Part shown: positions 11,480 to 23,501 of the stretch, one piece after another
How positions within the stretch are numbered: position 1 is the first letter of the stretch
Layout: every line of letters begins with the position of its first letter
DNA from: Chrysogorgia sp. JL179-B06
Lineage: Eukaryota > Cnidaria > Anthozoa > Scleralcyonacea > Chrysogorgiidae
DNA: 64,000 nt
Assembly: GCA_035772405.1 (NCBI GenBank)
Contig: JAYKKM010000120.1
Location: 566,001 to 630,000 of the forward strand
Direction of reading: 5' to 3'
The notes under the pieces: model-generated
The model's database searches: none
The model's input: the letters and a program-made list of their open reading frames with translations, nothing else
What the model was told of the DNA's origin: nothing
Translations under genes and position numbers: made by a program

Positions 11480-11773
11480 CTCAAGTATGCACAAAGTTCG
11501 TTGATGTTGTTTTTTGTGGTAGACGAATCTGGAAGCATTGAGGCGACCAACTTTGCTAAAATAAAACAGTTTCTTATCGGCGTGATCAATCGATTCGGCG
11601 TTGCATCATTTGCTGCGAACATCGCTGTTCTCAAATATTCCACGAACCCACATCTGCTATTTGATCTAAATACTTATCATAATCCTGCATCTATGGAAGA
11701 AGAAATAAATAAGACTTCATATAATGGAGGATGGACATATACTGGCAAAGCTTTGAGTGTGGTAAACATCCAG
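11480..11773 (+). CDS. vWA domain exon, N-terminal half (apparent +1 T)
   Basis: Acceptor TTCCTTTTAG, donor GTACTG. It encodes the metal-binding start of a vWA domain: FVVDESGSIEATNF has the MIDAS D-x-S-x-S, and GGWTYTGKAL carries the MIDAS threonine. The 5' part reads QVCTKFVDVVF in one frame and FFVVDESGS in the next. A T6 run at 11510-11515 causes the change. With T5 the exon reads through as one vWA start and takes phase 1, matching EGF exon 2 (9208). As written it would need phase 0. This is either a consensus homopolymer error or a true frameshift. Its 3' phase 0 matches the exon at 15629, giving NIQ-IFGKKGDRANVPD. Confidence 0.8.
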
Positions 11774-12021
11774 GTACTGTGTATATACGTCAGATAAAAT
11801 GTTGTGAACCAGTAAAGGCCTATACACTATGCAATATCTTTGCAACTTTTCTCGCAAGGTGAACTATAAAAGGGAACTACGAAAGAACTCGTAAAATGAT
11901 AGAGTTACACCTTTTACAACTTTTCCATATTTTACTTCGTTTTTGCAATATTTTAGTTTGTTTGATATGATTGATATGTATAAATGAGATGGTCTCTGAC
12001 GTCCAGGTGCAGGGTTTTACT

Positions 12022-15000
12022 ATTACTATTACTACGACTATTACTACATTACTACAACTACTACAACAACAACTACTACAACAACTACTACAACAACTAC
12101 AACTACAACAACTACAACTACAACAACTACAACTACAACAACTACAACTACAACAACAACTACAACAACACAACAACAACTACTACAACAACAATACTAC
12201 AACAACAACTACAACTACTACAACTACTACAAACTACTACAACAACAACAACTACAACAGCAACTACAACTACAACAACAACTACTACAACTACAACAAC
12301 TACTACAACAACTACAACAACAACTACTACTACAATAACTACTACAACAACAACTACAACAACTACTACAACAAACAACAACAACTACTACAACAACTAC
12401 AACAACAACAACTACAACTACAACTACAAACAACAACAACAACTACAACAACAACTACAACAACAACTACTAACTACAACAACAACTACAACAACAACTA
12501 CAACTACAACAACAACTACAACTACAACAACTACTACAACTACTACAACTACTACAACTACAACTACAACAACTACTACACTACTACTAATACTACTACA
12601 ACTACAACTACTACTACAACAACAACAACTACTACAACAACAACAACAACTACTACAACTACAACTACAACTACAACAACTACTACAACTACTACTACTA
12701 CTACAACTACAACTACTACTACAACAATAACAACTACTACAACAACAACAACAACTACTACAACTACAACTACAACTACTACAACTACTACAACTACTAC
12801 AACTACTACAACTACTACAACTACTACAACTACTACAACTACAACTACTACAACAACAACAACAACAACTATTACAACAACAACAACTACTACAACTACA
12901 ACTACTACAACTACTACAACTACTACAACTACTACAACTACAACTACTACTACAACTACTTACAACTACAACTACTACAACAACTACAACAACAACTACT
13001 ACAACAACAACAACTACTACAACAACAACAACTACAACTACAACTACTACAACTACTACAACTACTACAACTACAACTACTACTACAACAACAACAACAA
13101 CTACTACAACAACAACAACTACTACAACTACTACAACAACAACAACTACTACAACTACAACTACTACAACTACTACAACTACTACAACTACTACAACTAC
13201 TACATACTACAACTACTACAACTACTACAACTACAACTACTACAACTACTACAACTACTACAACTACTACAACTACTACAACTACAACTACTACTACAAC
13301 AACAACAACTACTACAACAACAACAACTACTACAACAACAACAACAACAACTACTACAACAACAACAACTACTACTACAACAACAACAACAACTACTACA
13401 ACAACAACAACTACTACAACAACAACAACTACTACAACTACAACTACTACAACTACTACAACTACTACAACTACTACAACTACTACAACTACTACAACTA
13501 CTACAACTACAACTACTACAACTACTACAACTACTACAACTACTACAACTACTACAACTACAACTACTACAACTACTACAACTACTACAACTACTACAAC
13601 TACTACAACTACAACTACTACTACAACAACAACAACAACTACTACAACAACAACAACTACTACAACTACAACTACTACAACTACTACAACTACTACAACT
13701 ACTACAACTACAACTACTACAACTACTACAACTACAACTACTACAACAACTACAACAACAACTACTACAACAACAACAACTACTACAACAACAACAACTA
13801 CTACAACTACAACTACTACAACTACTACAACTACTACAACTACAACTACTACTACAACAACAACAACAACTACTACTACAACAACAACAACTACTACAAC
13901 AACAACAACTACTACAACTACAACTACTACAACTACTACAACTACTACAACTACTACAACTACTACAACTACTACAACTACTACAACTACAACTACTACA
14001 ACTACTACAACTACTACAACTACAACAACAACTACTACAACTACAACAACTACAACAACAACAACTACTAGAACCAACAACAACTACTACAACAACAACA
14101 ACTACTACAACTACAACTACTACAACTACTACAACTACTACAACTACAACTACTACTACAACAACAACAACAACTACTACAACAACAACAACTACTACAA
14201 CAAACAACAACTACTACAACTACAACTACTACAACTACTACAACTACTACAACTACAACTACTACTACAACAACAACAACAACTACTACAACAACAACAA
14301 CTACTACAACAACAACAACTACTACAACTACAACTACAACTACTACAACTACTACAACTACTACAACTACTACAACTACTACAACTACAACTACTACAAC
14401 AACAACAACAACTACTACAACTACAACAACTACTACAACAACAACAACTACTACAACTACAACTACAACTACTACAACTACTACAACTACTACAACTACT
14501 ACAACTACAACTACTACTACAACAACAACAACAACTACTACAACAACAACAACTACTACAACAACAACAACTACTACAACTACAACTACAACTACTACAA
14601 CTACTACAACTACTACAACTACTACAACTACAACTACTACAACAACAACAACAACTACTACAACTACAACAACTACTACAACAACAACAACTACTACAAC
14701 TACTACAACTACTACAACTACAACTACTACTACAACAACAACAACAACTACTACAACAACAACAACTACTACAACAACAACAACTACTACAACTACAACT
14801 ACAACTACTACAACTACTACAACTACTACAACTACTACAACTACTACAACTACTACAACTACTACAACTACTACAACTACAACAACTACAACTACTACAA
14901 CTACAACTACTACAACTACAACTACAACTACTACAACTACAATTACTACAACAACTACAATTACTACAACAACTACAACTACAACAACTACAACTACAAC

Positions 15001-15215
15001 TACTACAACTACAACTACTACAACTACAACTACTACCGCAACTACTACCGCAACTACTACCACAACTACTACTCCTCCTCCTACTACTACTCCTACTACT
15101 ACTCCTACTACTACTATTATTACTACTACTACTACTACTACAAACTACTATTACTACTACTACTAGTCTACTACTATTATTACTACTACTAGTCTACTAC
15201 TAGTCTACTACTACT
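12022..15215. repeat. 3.2 kb (ACT/ACA)n array inside a vWA intron
   Basis: Nearly uninterrupted trinucleotide DNA of ACA, ACT and CTA words with almost no G on the + strand (rare exceptions near 12258 and 14069). Block patterns of ACAACAACA and ACTACTACA recur as a loose higher-order unit of roughly 170-330 bases. It fills the intron between the two halves of the vWA domain and is more than twice as long as the 2.84 kb array. Frames of 1073 or 375 codons through it are not proteins. Confidence 0.95.
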
Positions 15216-15224
15216 ACTTCTACT

Positions 15225-15314
15225 ACTATTACTGCTGCTACTGCTGCTACTGCTGCTACTGCTGCTACTGCTGCTACTGCTGCTGCTGCTGCTACTGCTG
15301 CTACTGCTACTATT

Positions 15315-15345
<31 letters not shown>

Positions 15346-15590
15346 CTACTACTATTACTACTGCTACTGCTGCTAGTGCTGCTACTGCTGCTACTACTGC
15401 TACTACTGCTACTACTATTACTGCGGCTGCCACTGCCACTGCTACTGCAGCTGCTGCTCCTGCTGCTTCTTCTGCTGCTGCCGCTGCTGCTGCTGCTGCT
15501 ACCATCATTACTATTATCATTACTATTATCATTACTATCATCATTACTATCATCATTACTATCATCATTACTATTACTAGTATTACTACT
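15225..15590. repeat. Mixed (CTG)(CTA) and (ATC/ATT) repeats, second copy
   Basis: Same arrangement as at 3717-4165, ending about 40 bases before the vWA exon at 15629. Differences are mostly in repeat number; a segment present at about 4020-4045 of the first copy is missing here. Confidence 0.9.
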
Positions 15591-15628
15591 TTTATTATTA
15601 TCCCTTTTTTGGCATGTTTATATTGAAG

Positions 15629-15911
15629 ATCTTCGGTAAGAAAGGAGATAGGGCAAATGTTCCAGACGTGGTGGTCCTCATCTCAGATGGTGAATCTCAG
15701 GATCACATAACTACGAAATTACAAGCGGATTATCTGAAAGCTAAAGGAATTGCCGTTATTACGATTGCTGTAGGCAAAGGTTTGGGAAACAAACAATTGA
15801 TAAAGCAACTTGGAGAAATCGCCAGTGATAAATCGTATATCTATCAAGTGCCATTTGATGCACTGAAAACCATTGAGGGTAAACTTGCAAAAGAAGTGTG
15901 CGAAATCATAG
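15629..15911 (+). CDS. vWA domain exon, C-terminal half (copy 2)
   Basis: Same 283-bp exon as at 4203 with the same acceptor, donor and protein; one silent difference is visible (CTT to CTC in VVVLISDGE). It follows the first-half exon at 11480 in matching phase 0, so this unit forms a complete vWA domain of about 190 residues with MIDAS motif, the usual size. The donor GTACGC, phase 1, joins to the EGF exon at 17087 giving EVCEIIDPCGK. Confidence 0.9.
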
Positions 15912-15984
15912 GTACGCCATATGATTTTCTCTCATTATATTCAATTGCTATAGGAATTCCAATTGCTGTTTCTAACAAAATCTA

Positions 15985-16675
15985 GCCTGAGAGAAAACAG
16001 CCATGTCTTCACGCTCCCTCCACCCGCGGAAGAGACGTCTGAGCAACGAGCTAAGAAAGTCCATACTGATGACGTTGCAACTAACCGAGATCCGGGAACG
16101 CTAACTGGTTACCTTAAAATTATACGGATTAATTAAATCACAGTTTGACCAAGATCAACTCCAACACCATTCCTGTCAAAGCTAAAGTTTAGTTTTTGCT
16201 ATCAAAGAAAGACGGATAGTTATTCTTCCAAAAGCGAGTTCGAGTTGCGATAAACTGCATCATTTCCCTATCGAAATCGAACCATTTCGCCTGACATCGA
16301 GCGCCACTTCCTGTCGAGACTTCAAACTGTCGTAACGCAACTTTCAAATTTCACTCAACGGTGAAGGCACCGCTCGAAACGTCAGTATCTCGTTCCTAAT
16401 ATCTCGGTAGTTCACCTGCTACTTAAAAACATGTGTCGATATTGTACTTACCCAACATCGTGACGATACTGGATAACAGCTCCCATCGCATAGGTATACA
16501 TCTGCAGTTTCGTGCCACTAGCGTTTCTGATTACCGCATCGTCGCGCAAAAGTCTGAAATTTGAAACAAAGTAACCAATCAGCGCTATACTACCTGGATC
16601 TCGCTAGTTGCAACGTCATCAGTATGGAATGTCTTGGCAGCGAGCGTTAAGAGGCGGCTGTTTTCACAGGCTAAG
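15985..16675. repeat. Foldback repeat in intron (copy 2)
   Basis: Second copy of the structure at 4559-5255, with arms reading CATACTGATGACGTTGCAAC and its inverse, differing by a few substitutions. Confidence 0.6.
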
Positions 16676-17086
16676 GGGGTGTTAGGGCTGGCCCTAGTAA
16701 AAAGGATGGATTTCACCTCGCGTTTAAATGGGAATATTCTAGCCCTTCTAGGAGGGCTGAATTGTTTCCCGAGTTGACAACATGTATTTTCCCCCGTAAC
16801 CCGCTGAATCCATATTCCCGCACAAGTTTTCAATTTAAAACCTACGTATGAACAAACAAAACCTGTGAAATAAAGATTTGTCTAAACATATACGGGCGAA
16901 GACCAACTTTGTCGCGTGTACGGAGCTTTTGACTTGCCAGCCCTCCTACCAAGAGGCTAGCCCTCCTCCAAGTTAAAAAATCTGAAAACCTATAGAAACT
17001 AAAGAATATACTTCGTAAGAATGTACTAAATAGATATGACCAACAGTGCAACCAAACCTCTTGATTCTTACTTTCTCTTACTTCAG

Positions 17087-17200
17087 ATCCTTGTGGTAAA
17101 GCACCGTGTCAAAATGGCGGACAGTGTGTGGCCAAAGGATATCTGTATACTTGTAAATGTCCGGCCGGTTATGAAGGAATTAACTGCGAAATCAAAATTG
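17087..17200 (+). CDS. EGF-like domain exon 1 (copy 2)
   Basis: A 114-bp phase 1-1 exon, same six-cysteine EGF as at 5660 ([14 protein letters not shown] to GYEGINC), same splice sites. Here it follows a complete vWA domain. Confidence 0.9.
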
Positions 17201-17397
17201 GTAGGTTTGCGAATTTGTATTGAGTGTTACAATTACAATTATACAATTGATAGTGCACCGACTTGTAACATTTGGGTTTAAGAAGGTTCCTACGTTTTGA
17301 AAATAGCCCGTTGGTGTATGCAATTGATAAATATAATAGCAGTTTTTAATGTTTGTAGTCGTTTTAATATAGATGTTAGATCTATGCAGCTTATTAA

Positions 17398-18074
17398 CAG
17401 GGATGGATTTACTGGGGGGTGCGGGGTGCTATTTTTCATGATAAAGCAAAAAAATATTAGAAACAAAATGAGATACAGTAATTTAAGGTTAGATACTTAG
17501 ATATTCATGTGATTGTGAGCATGACTAGACTATCTGTTGACTGTTGCATCACTTGCATGTATCATGTTTGATAATGTTTTGCTAGCTTTGGCCCTTTGGA
17601 TGCATCATGCATGCCTGATGCGTCTCTGACTCTGGAGTCTGGAACCCATCTAACGCTGATCTAAGCAATATTTATATTTTTAAATTTTAATTCTCTTCTG
17701 CTTTTCAAAAGCATACTATCAAGTTAAGACAATAGAATCTACTGTAACACATTATTAACTAATAACTATTATATTTATAAACTTCTCCCTGTCCCTCAGT
17801 CCCTAAAAGGCTATACAACTAGCTTCTCGGTAACTAAGTTGTACACTTGTACTGTAGTACTGCAGACTGCATGGAGGCTGTTTTGCCAAATTGCCAGAAT
17901 ACTGATGCAGTGATGGGCGGACGGCGTGCAAGACCACCAGAATACTGATGTTCGCGTGGTGCGCATGACCGCCAGAATACTGATGGGCGCGCGGCGCGCA
18001 TGACCGACACAACTCGGCACCAGAGCACCCCCCCCCCCCCCCCCCCCTACCAGATCATGCTGGATCCATCCCTG
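17398..18074. mobile_element. Non-autonomous hAT element (copy 2)
   Basis: Duplicated copy of the element at 5971-6641, same CTTATTAA flanks (17390-17397 and 18075-18082). The C homopolymer is 20 bases here (18028-18047). Confidence 0.85.
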
Positions 18075-18416
18075 CTTATTAATCAATTAGAGTTTACGGT
18101 ATAAGGGTTACCCGGAGCAGAGTCTCTGCAGAGATCCCACCCGCACCGGTCCACCCGCACGGGAGCTCATATACTATTAAACATATTACGCAAGCTATTT
18201 CTACAACCACAAACACAATACTTTCTATGCATGTGGTCATGATTTGTGGCAGCCAGTGAACAAAAATCACCGTGTTTAGAAATGTAGGAAATAGTTCACC
18301 AAATTGGCTTAAGTTTTTATATGTGTGTTCTTTAGCCGACTTAGAACGATGATGAAAAAAATCAGGCGAAAATATAAAATTGATCAATGCGAAAAATATC
18401 GGCCATTGTATATTAA

Positions 18417-18865
18417 CTCTTTCCTGTCCGGCCCAATCAAAATGGGCCATAGAAGACCCATGAAGTCGTCATTCGAAAAACACGGCACACGGTAACGCAA
18501 GATTAAAAATTGAAATTCGACAAAGGCCAGGCACATGAGATCCACTCACACGCCAAGTTTGATTTGATTTCATAAACAACTCTGCGATTGGTGGCATTTT
18601 GAATTTTCAAGATGCTACGCGGGCGTGGCAAGATGGCCTTTTCCAGAAAAATGAACGTTTTTTCAACCACATTTATGATAATTAATACTAATTTATATTA
18701 ACATAATGTGTCTTGTTCGGGAAATTTAAAAGCACAAGTAAAAGCCGGTTTATTGGGCTTTCAGAAAATGTATAGCTTTCGCGACAGTTATGGTTATTTC
18801 AAGAGATATCAATAGAACAAAGAGGTGGTTCAATTTTGGATGTTTTTCAGCCGGACAGGAAAGAG
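18417..18865. mobile_element. piggyBac-like MITE (copy 2)
   Basis: Duplicated copy of 6983-7430 between TTAA sites at 18413-18416 and 18866-18869. Confidence 0.75.
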
Positions 18866-18868
18866 TTA

Positions 18869-19222
18869 AACCATTTACAACTTTTTCATATCTCACTTCT
18901 CTTAAGATATTAAGATTTGTTTAATATGTAAATGATCATACTTATGACATCAAAATGCATGATGACTTATTGAAAAATTCTGCATATCTTTACCATTATC
19001 TCAAGGAATCGTTTGATGATTTGCGTATTTGATGTCATTGGACACATCCACGCACAAGCATGCACCTGCATTTCAAGTGATTTCATTACATAATCTCAAG
19101 GATATATAAGCGTTTTCAATAAGTTATTATGCAGTGTGATGTCATAAGTATGATCATTTACATATTAAACAAATCTTAATATCTCATGAGTGAAGTGAGA
19201 TATGAAAAAGTTGTAAATGGTT
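18869..19222. mobile_element. Foldback MITE (copy 2)
   Basis: Duplicated copy of 7434-7788. Confidence 0.7.
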
Positions 19223-19464
19223 AGTCTTTTATAGTTTCAAGAATTCTACTGAATTTTTCATTGCATATAGACACTTTAAATTGTATGCATGTAAATACAT
19301 GATAATTAAGTTTATCTTCTTCATGTATATTCTTATTGAATAAAACCCATGAGTACTATAAGTCCCGCCCCATGCCTTTCAATCCCTGTGTAACGCGCAA
19401 GTCAGAATGGAACTCTGCGATATACGGCAAAGTTCGTGTAGAATGGCTTTTCCGTTTACTCATG

Positions 19465-19832
19465 TCTGCTTCGGTGGTCTAGTGGTCAGTGCCACTGCCT
19501 CCCACCTCTGAGGTCAAGAGTTTGAATCCTGTGTTCGGACATTTGATCGCATTGAAAAGAGTTGGTCAACACTCTGCCAAAAGTCGTGGGTTTTCTCCGG
19601 GTTCTCCGGTTTCCTCCCACAGGGAAGTTGACAGGGCGGGTTAGGATAAATAGTTATAGGAAGACTAATGATGATAAAAATTGTAAAAATAAATAGCTAA
19701 GGTTAATTGATTGGGGTACTGGGTACTGAATGTAATAGAATAAATTGTCGATGTTGTAAAGCGCATTTGATCATATACACATGCTAATTTGCGCTATATA
19801 AATAGTAAACATTATTATTAACATTATTATTA
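19465..19832 (+). mobile_element. tRNA-derived SINE (copy 2)
   Basis: Duplicated copy of 8030-8398 with ACTCATG flanks at 19458-19464 and 19833-19839. Confidence 0.85.
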
Positions 19833-20115
19833 ACTCATGTTCCTGGTATTTATCTTCAACCTATTTGGAAGATCCGGATGTCTGGTAGTTGGGTGAAAAT
19901 ACGATGTGCATGACTTGTACCATCTAGAATCTTTAGTATATGATGGGGAACTTTATTTCTGCTAAACAACTTTGCGTTTTTTCAACATCTAAAATCGATT
20001 TCGATGGAATTAATACTTGATCCCGAAGAATTAATGAAAAGTAGCGCTTATGTGTAGAGTGAATATCAATGGCAAGATTTCGTTGCATAGGCACTTTAAA
20101 TTCTATTTTAGTTAA

Positions 20116-20444
20116 AGGGAAACTGTACCCAAAAAACAAATTACTTTTAAATAAAAGGCCTTTAAGTATAATGTTTAGAAATGTTAATAGTTTTACGGTA
20201 TCTGCTCGTTTTCATTCTTGTATTTTATGTTTCTGCACGCCGCCATTTTCGAGTTTGCTGGTTTCTTTTGACGTCACCGAGTCTCAATGACGTCAAAATT
20301 GAAAGAAAAATCGCCGCTGTACACCAAATTTGAGCCGTCTAGCAAACTCTAAAATGGCTGCGTCCTGAATGAAAACGTTATTTCGCGTTATACTTAAAGG
20401 CCTTTGATTTAAAAGCAATTTTTTTTGTTGCCTACAGTTCCGCT
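20116..20444. mobile_element. MITE with TTAA flanks (copy 2)
   Basis: Duplicated copy of 8681-9008. Confidence 0.7.
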
Positions 20445-20530
20445 TTAAAAACTTATATAAATAGTGTCCCCAATTTTCACCTCATGTTGTGTACTTGTTC
20501 TTTGTTCTATGTTCCTCATATACATTAAAG

Positions 20531-20644
20531 ATCCTTGTGACAGCTCGCCATGTCAAAACGGTGGAACGTGTTCGTCACAAGGAGACTCGTACATATGTAT
20601 CTGTCTTAGTAATTATGAAGGAAACAACTGCGAAGTCACAAAGT
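20531..20644 (+). CDS. EGF-like domain exon 2 (copy 2)
   Basis: Same exon as at 9095 ([14 protein letters not shown], predicted O-fucose site, donor GTAAGT). Here the phase-1 end joins the C-terminal exon at 21613, forming a Trp codon across the junction (VTK-W-CAINLKK). Confidence 0.9.
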
Positions 20645-20989
20645 GTAAGTCAACTGTTAACACTGTTTCATATATACATGCAGTACTGCTCAAAATTAAC
20701 CTAACGAAAAACACGTTCGCCAAATGCGTTAATCCGCTGCACGTTTGAATATCGTGACCTACTGTAATCGCTCCCCGTTCAGTGATCTTCGTTGTTTTCC
20801 GACCCGTTAACGTTAGAAAGTGGTTCCTTTTCATTATCCGATTCGTCATGTGAATCAAATCTCTTCGGCCTGTCTCAACACACTGGGATCATCTAAACAA
20901 GAGACGAAAATGATAAACTTGGGAAAAATCACCCATTCAAAGAAGAACGGCAGATTCAACGTACTTTCTCTTTTATTCTCGTGTAATAA

Positions 20990-21128
20990 CTTCTTATAAT
21001 TAACCGAGAGCGCGGTCATTACGGGAAAATATCAGACCGAGACCTTGATAGTACGGGCGAGGTTCGTGTATAAAAGACTGAGGTCTGATATTTTCCCGTA
21101 ATGACCAAGCGGTCGAGGTTAATAAGAG
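20990..21128. repeat. Hairpin MITE (copy 2)
   Basis: Duplicated copy of 9554-9692 with GGTCATTACGGGAAAATATC and its inverse. Confidence 0.7.
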
Positions 21129-21312
21129 GTTTATTATATGGCGCATGGCTTTTTTAAACAACATACTTTACATATGTTTTGAGTGACAGAATCCTCATTT
21201 TCAATCTTGTTCTTGTTCTTCTATTGCTTTCATGCAAGTAAGACTCTGTTTTAGATTATTCATCGTCCGACTCGTACATGACTTAGTGTTTAATTTATTA
21301 AATTCGTACCAG

Positions 21313-21506
21313 TTAGACTAGACTAGACTAGACTAGACTAGACGAGACGAGACAAGACGAGATTAGTCTAGACGAGATTAGTCTAGACTAGACTAGACTA
21401 GACTAGACTAGACTAGACTAGACTAGACTAGACTAGACTAGACTAGACTAGACTAGACTAGACTAGACTAGACTAGACTAGACTAGACTAGACTAGACTA
21501 GACTAT
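21313..21506. repeat. (GACTA)n pentanucleotide array (copy 2)
   Basis: Same array type as at 9877-10021 but longer, ending in degenerate GAATAGAGTGGAGTGG. Homology between the duplicated copies stops inside it. Confidence 0.95.
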
Positions 21507-21612
21507 AGACTAGAATAGAGTGGAGTGGAGTAGAATAGAATCCTTCGGGGGAATAAGAAACACAGTTGTTTGTTGAAACCAATCTGCATGGATATCTTTC
21601 ACTTTATTTCAG

Positions 21613-21751
21613 GGTGCGCAATTAATCTAAAGAAAAGAGGATGCTTCGAAACCCCTCCGGTTGCCCAACGTGAGAGGTTGCTATTTAATGAGCGAGACAA
21701 CATTGACTGGGGCAATGGCTGGGACAATTTTATCGAAAACGTTAACTGCGA
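21613..21751 (+). CDS. C-terminal domain exon 1
   Basis: Acceptor CACTTTATTTCAG, donor GTAAGT, phase 1 in and 2 out. It encodes CAINLKKRGCFETPP, then NIDWGNGWDNFIENVNC. Together with the next exon this resembles a cysteine-rich, WSC/lectin-like C-terminal module (GCF... then CAEAA..GFKYF.. FYGECW) that I associate with many cnidarian secreted proteins; the family name is not certain. The phase-2 end joins T from the next exon to make Asp (NVNC-D-CAEAAK). Confidence 0.8.
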
Positions 21752-22064
21752 GTAAGTAAAACACTTTTTGCTGCCGCCGGCAAGCACACTAATCTTAACA
21801 CGATCGTGCCCACATCTCTTTGCGGATCTATGTGTCAACAAAATCTCGATTTATGATGTTTTGTGACGTAGAAGTTTTATCACGTGTATTAAATCAAGAC
21901 ATACACATAGTTGGCAACACTGCTCACATATGGCTGTTTTAACCGCGCGCCTATTGTTGACATTAACTTTGAGTTCAAAAATGAAACGGTCTCCGAGCAC
22001 AAATTCTGAAAATTTCATTTTATAATTGGTAACAAAGTAAATGGTTTGAACCTAGGAGTATCAT

Positions 22065-22604
22065 TAGATGTGTGAAGTTGATTGTCCAGGTTGTTGTAGT
22101 CTTGTTGGTGACTGACGTTTCGACGGCCTCAGCAGCGGTCATCTTCAGAGTCAAGTAAAGTGTGTTTGTCAGGTTTGCGTATATATACGTCTGGTACATT
22201 ACGTCATAGTTTGTTTGTGTCATAATTAGTGTGAGTGGGTGTTGCGTCATGCGTTAAGCGTTAAGCGTGGGTTAATCTTTATTCTGTGGCGTGGGCCAAT
22301 ATATTGTTCCTTGGTAAACCAACTTGGAACACAAACCACTTAACAGATCACAACAATTACCAACACCATACAAAAGACTTAAACATACTACCGACAAACA
22401 ATACACCCACGCTTAACGCAACACCTGCACTCACACTAATTATGACACAAACAAACAACCAGACGTATATATAGGCAAACTTGACAAACGCGCTTTACTT
22501 GACTCTGAAGATGACCGCCGCTGAGGCCGTCGAAACGTCAGACAACAACAATATAGTCTTTCTCAAGACTACAACAACCTGGACGATCAACTTCACACAT
22601 CTAA
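22065..22604. mobile_element. Foldback element with Penelope-like motif
   Basis: Inverted repeat starting TAGATGTGTGAAGTTGAT and ending in its inverse, with arms of about 200 bases. Each arm contains a segment reading CTGAAGATGACCGC then GGCCGTCGAAACGTC. That resembles the GAAAC-ending core seen near the ends of some Penelope-like elements. Flanking direct repeats of ATAATTGGTAACA lie at about 22022-22034 and 22604-22616. No reverse transcriptase is visible. It sits in the intron between the two C-terminal exons. Confidence 0.55.
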
Positions 22605-22824
22605 TAATTGGTAACATATTGTAAATGTTCACGGTTTGGAATTCAATAAAGTAGATAGGGCTATATAACAATATATATTGTGCTTGTGTTTCGATATCTC
22701 AGTCGTTTGAGAGCATGACTTGTACTACATCCTTTCAAAACTTTCAAATATGTTTACGAAGACTCAACTCCCTTAGACTCTACTTCTTAAGTAAAATTGT
22801 AAAACTTATTTTTTCTTTTGGCAG

Positions 22825-23041
22825 TTGTGCTGAAGCAGCTAAAGCCGCCGGTTTTAAATACTTCTGCATCGAGTTTTATGGTGAATGTTGGGGATACAAC
22901 AATATTAATCTTGCCAGCCAGAGCAAAGCGCCAACACAGTGTTGGAGTAAAAAACCTGATTACACACACTGCAAAGACGAGGACCCTGACAAAACACCTG
23001 TTTGTGTGGGAATTAATTGGCATGGGTATGTCTACGAATTG
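22825..23041 (+). CDS. C-terminal domain exon 2
   Basis: Acceptor TTTTCTTTTGGCAG, donor GTGAGT, phase 2 in and 0 out. It encodes CAEAAKAAGFKYFCIEFYGE, then CWGYNN, several more cysteines (QCW, HCKDED, PVCVG) and a closing NWHGYVYEL. The final aromatic strand Y-x-Y-x-L followed at once by the stop in the next exon is what I expect for the end of this kind of domain. Reading straight on would give VS and a stop; splicing gives V and a stop. Confidence 0.85.
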
Positions 23042-23501
23042 GTGAGTTAACACATGGTATACATGCATGTTTAGAGCTAACTTAATATTTATATAATAAA
23101 ATAGAAAACCCTTAAAAATATTATGAAGTACTGCTTAATAAACGAGCAGCAGTGCGTATAGTCTGACTTATGTAGATCTGATAAAAAACGAGCTGCGAGT
23201 TTATTAAACGGTTTATTGTTCATTGGCGTAGTAATTTTGAAAATCAATGTTGTATAAGCCGAGAAAATCAAAGATAAAGTTTATGTAAATCAGGACGAAT
23301 CTTTATCACATATAAAACCTACAACACTATACCTATGAAGGTACAGTATATAGACGAGTTTCTTAGATGTCTTAACCGATCTTTATATAACACATCAACT
23401 AATTGGAATTCAACCAACCAACCAACCAACCAACATAAAGTAACTTTATAACATTATAATTAACTTTAGTAACATTAATCTCTTCATGTTTTATCTTTCA
23501 G

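Noticed and set aside
11501..11797. A separate small gene starting at the ATG at 11501
   Set aside because: That methionine lies inside the vWA strand before the MIDAS motif; it is an internal exon with its own acceptor.
2777..15192. Long open frames (up to 1073 codons) of poly-Thr, poly-Val, poly-Leu/Gln, Tyr/Asn or Ser/Cys
   Set aside because: They are translations of trinucleotide arrays in several frames and on both strands, inside a presumed intron.
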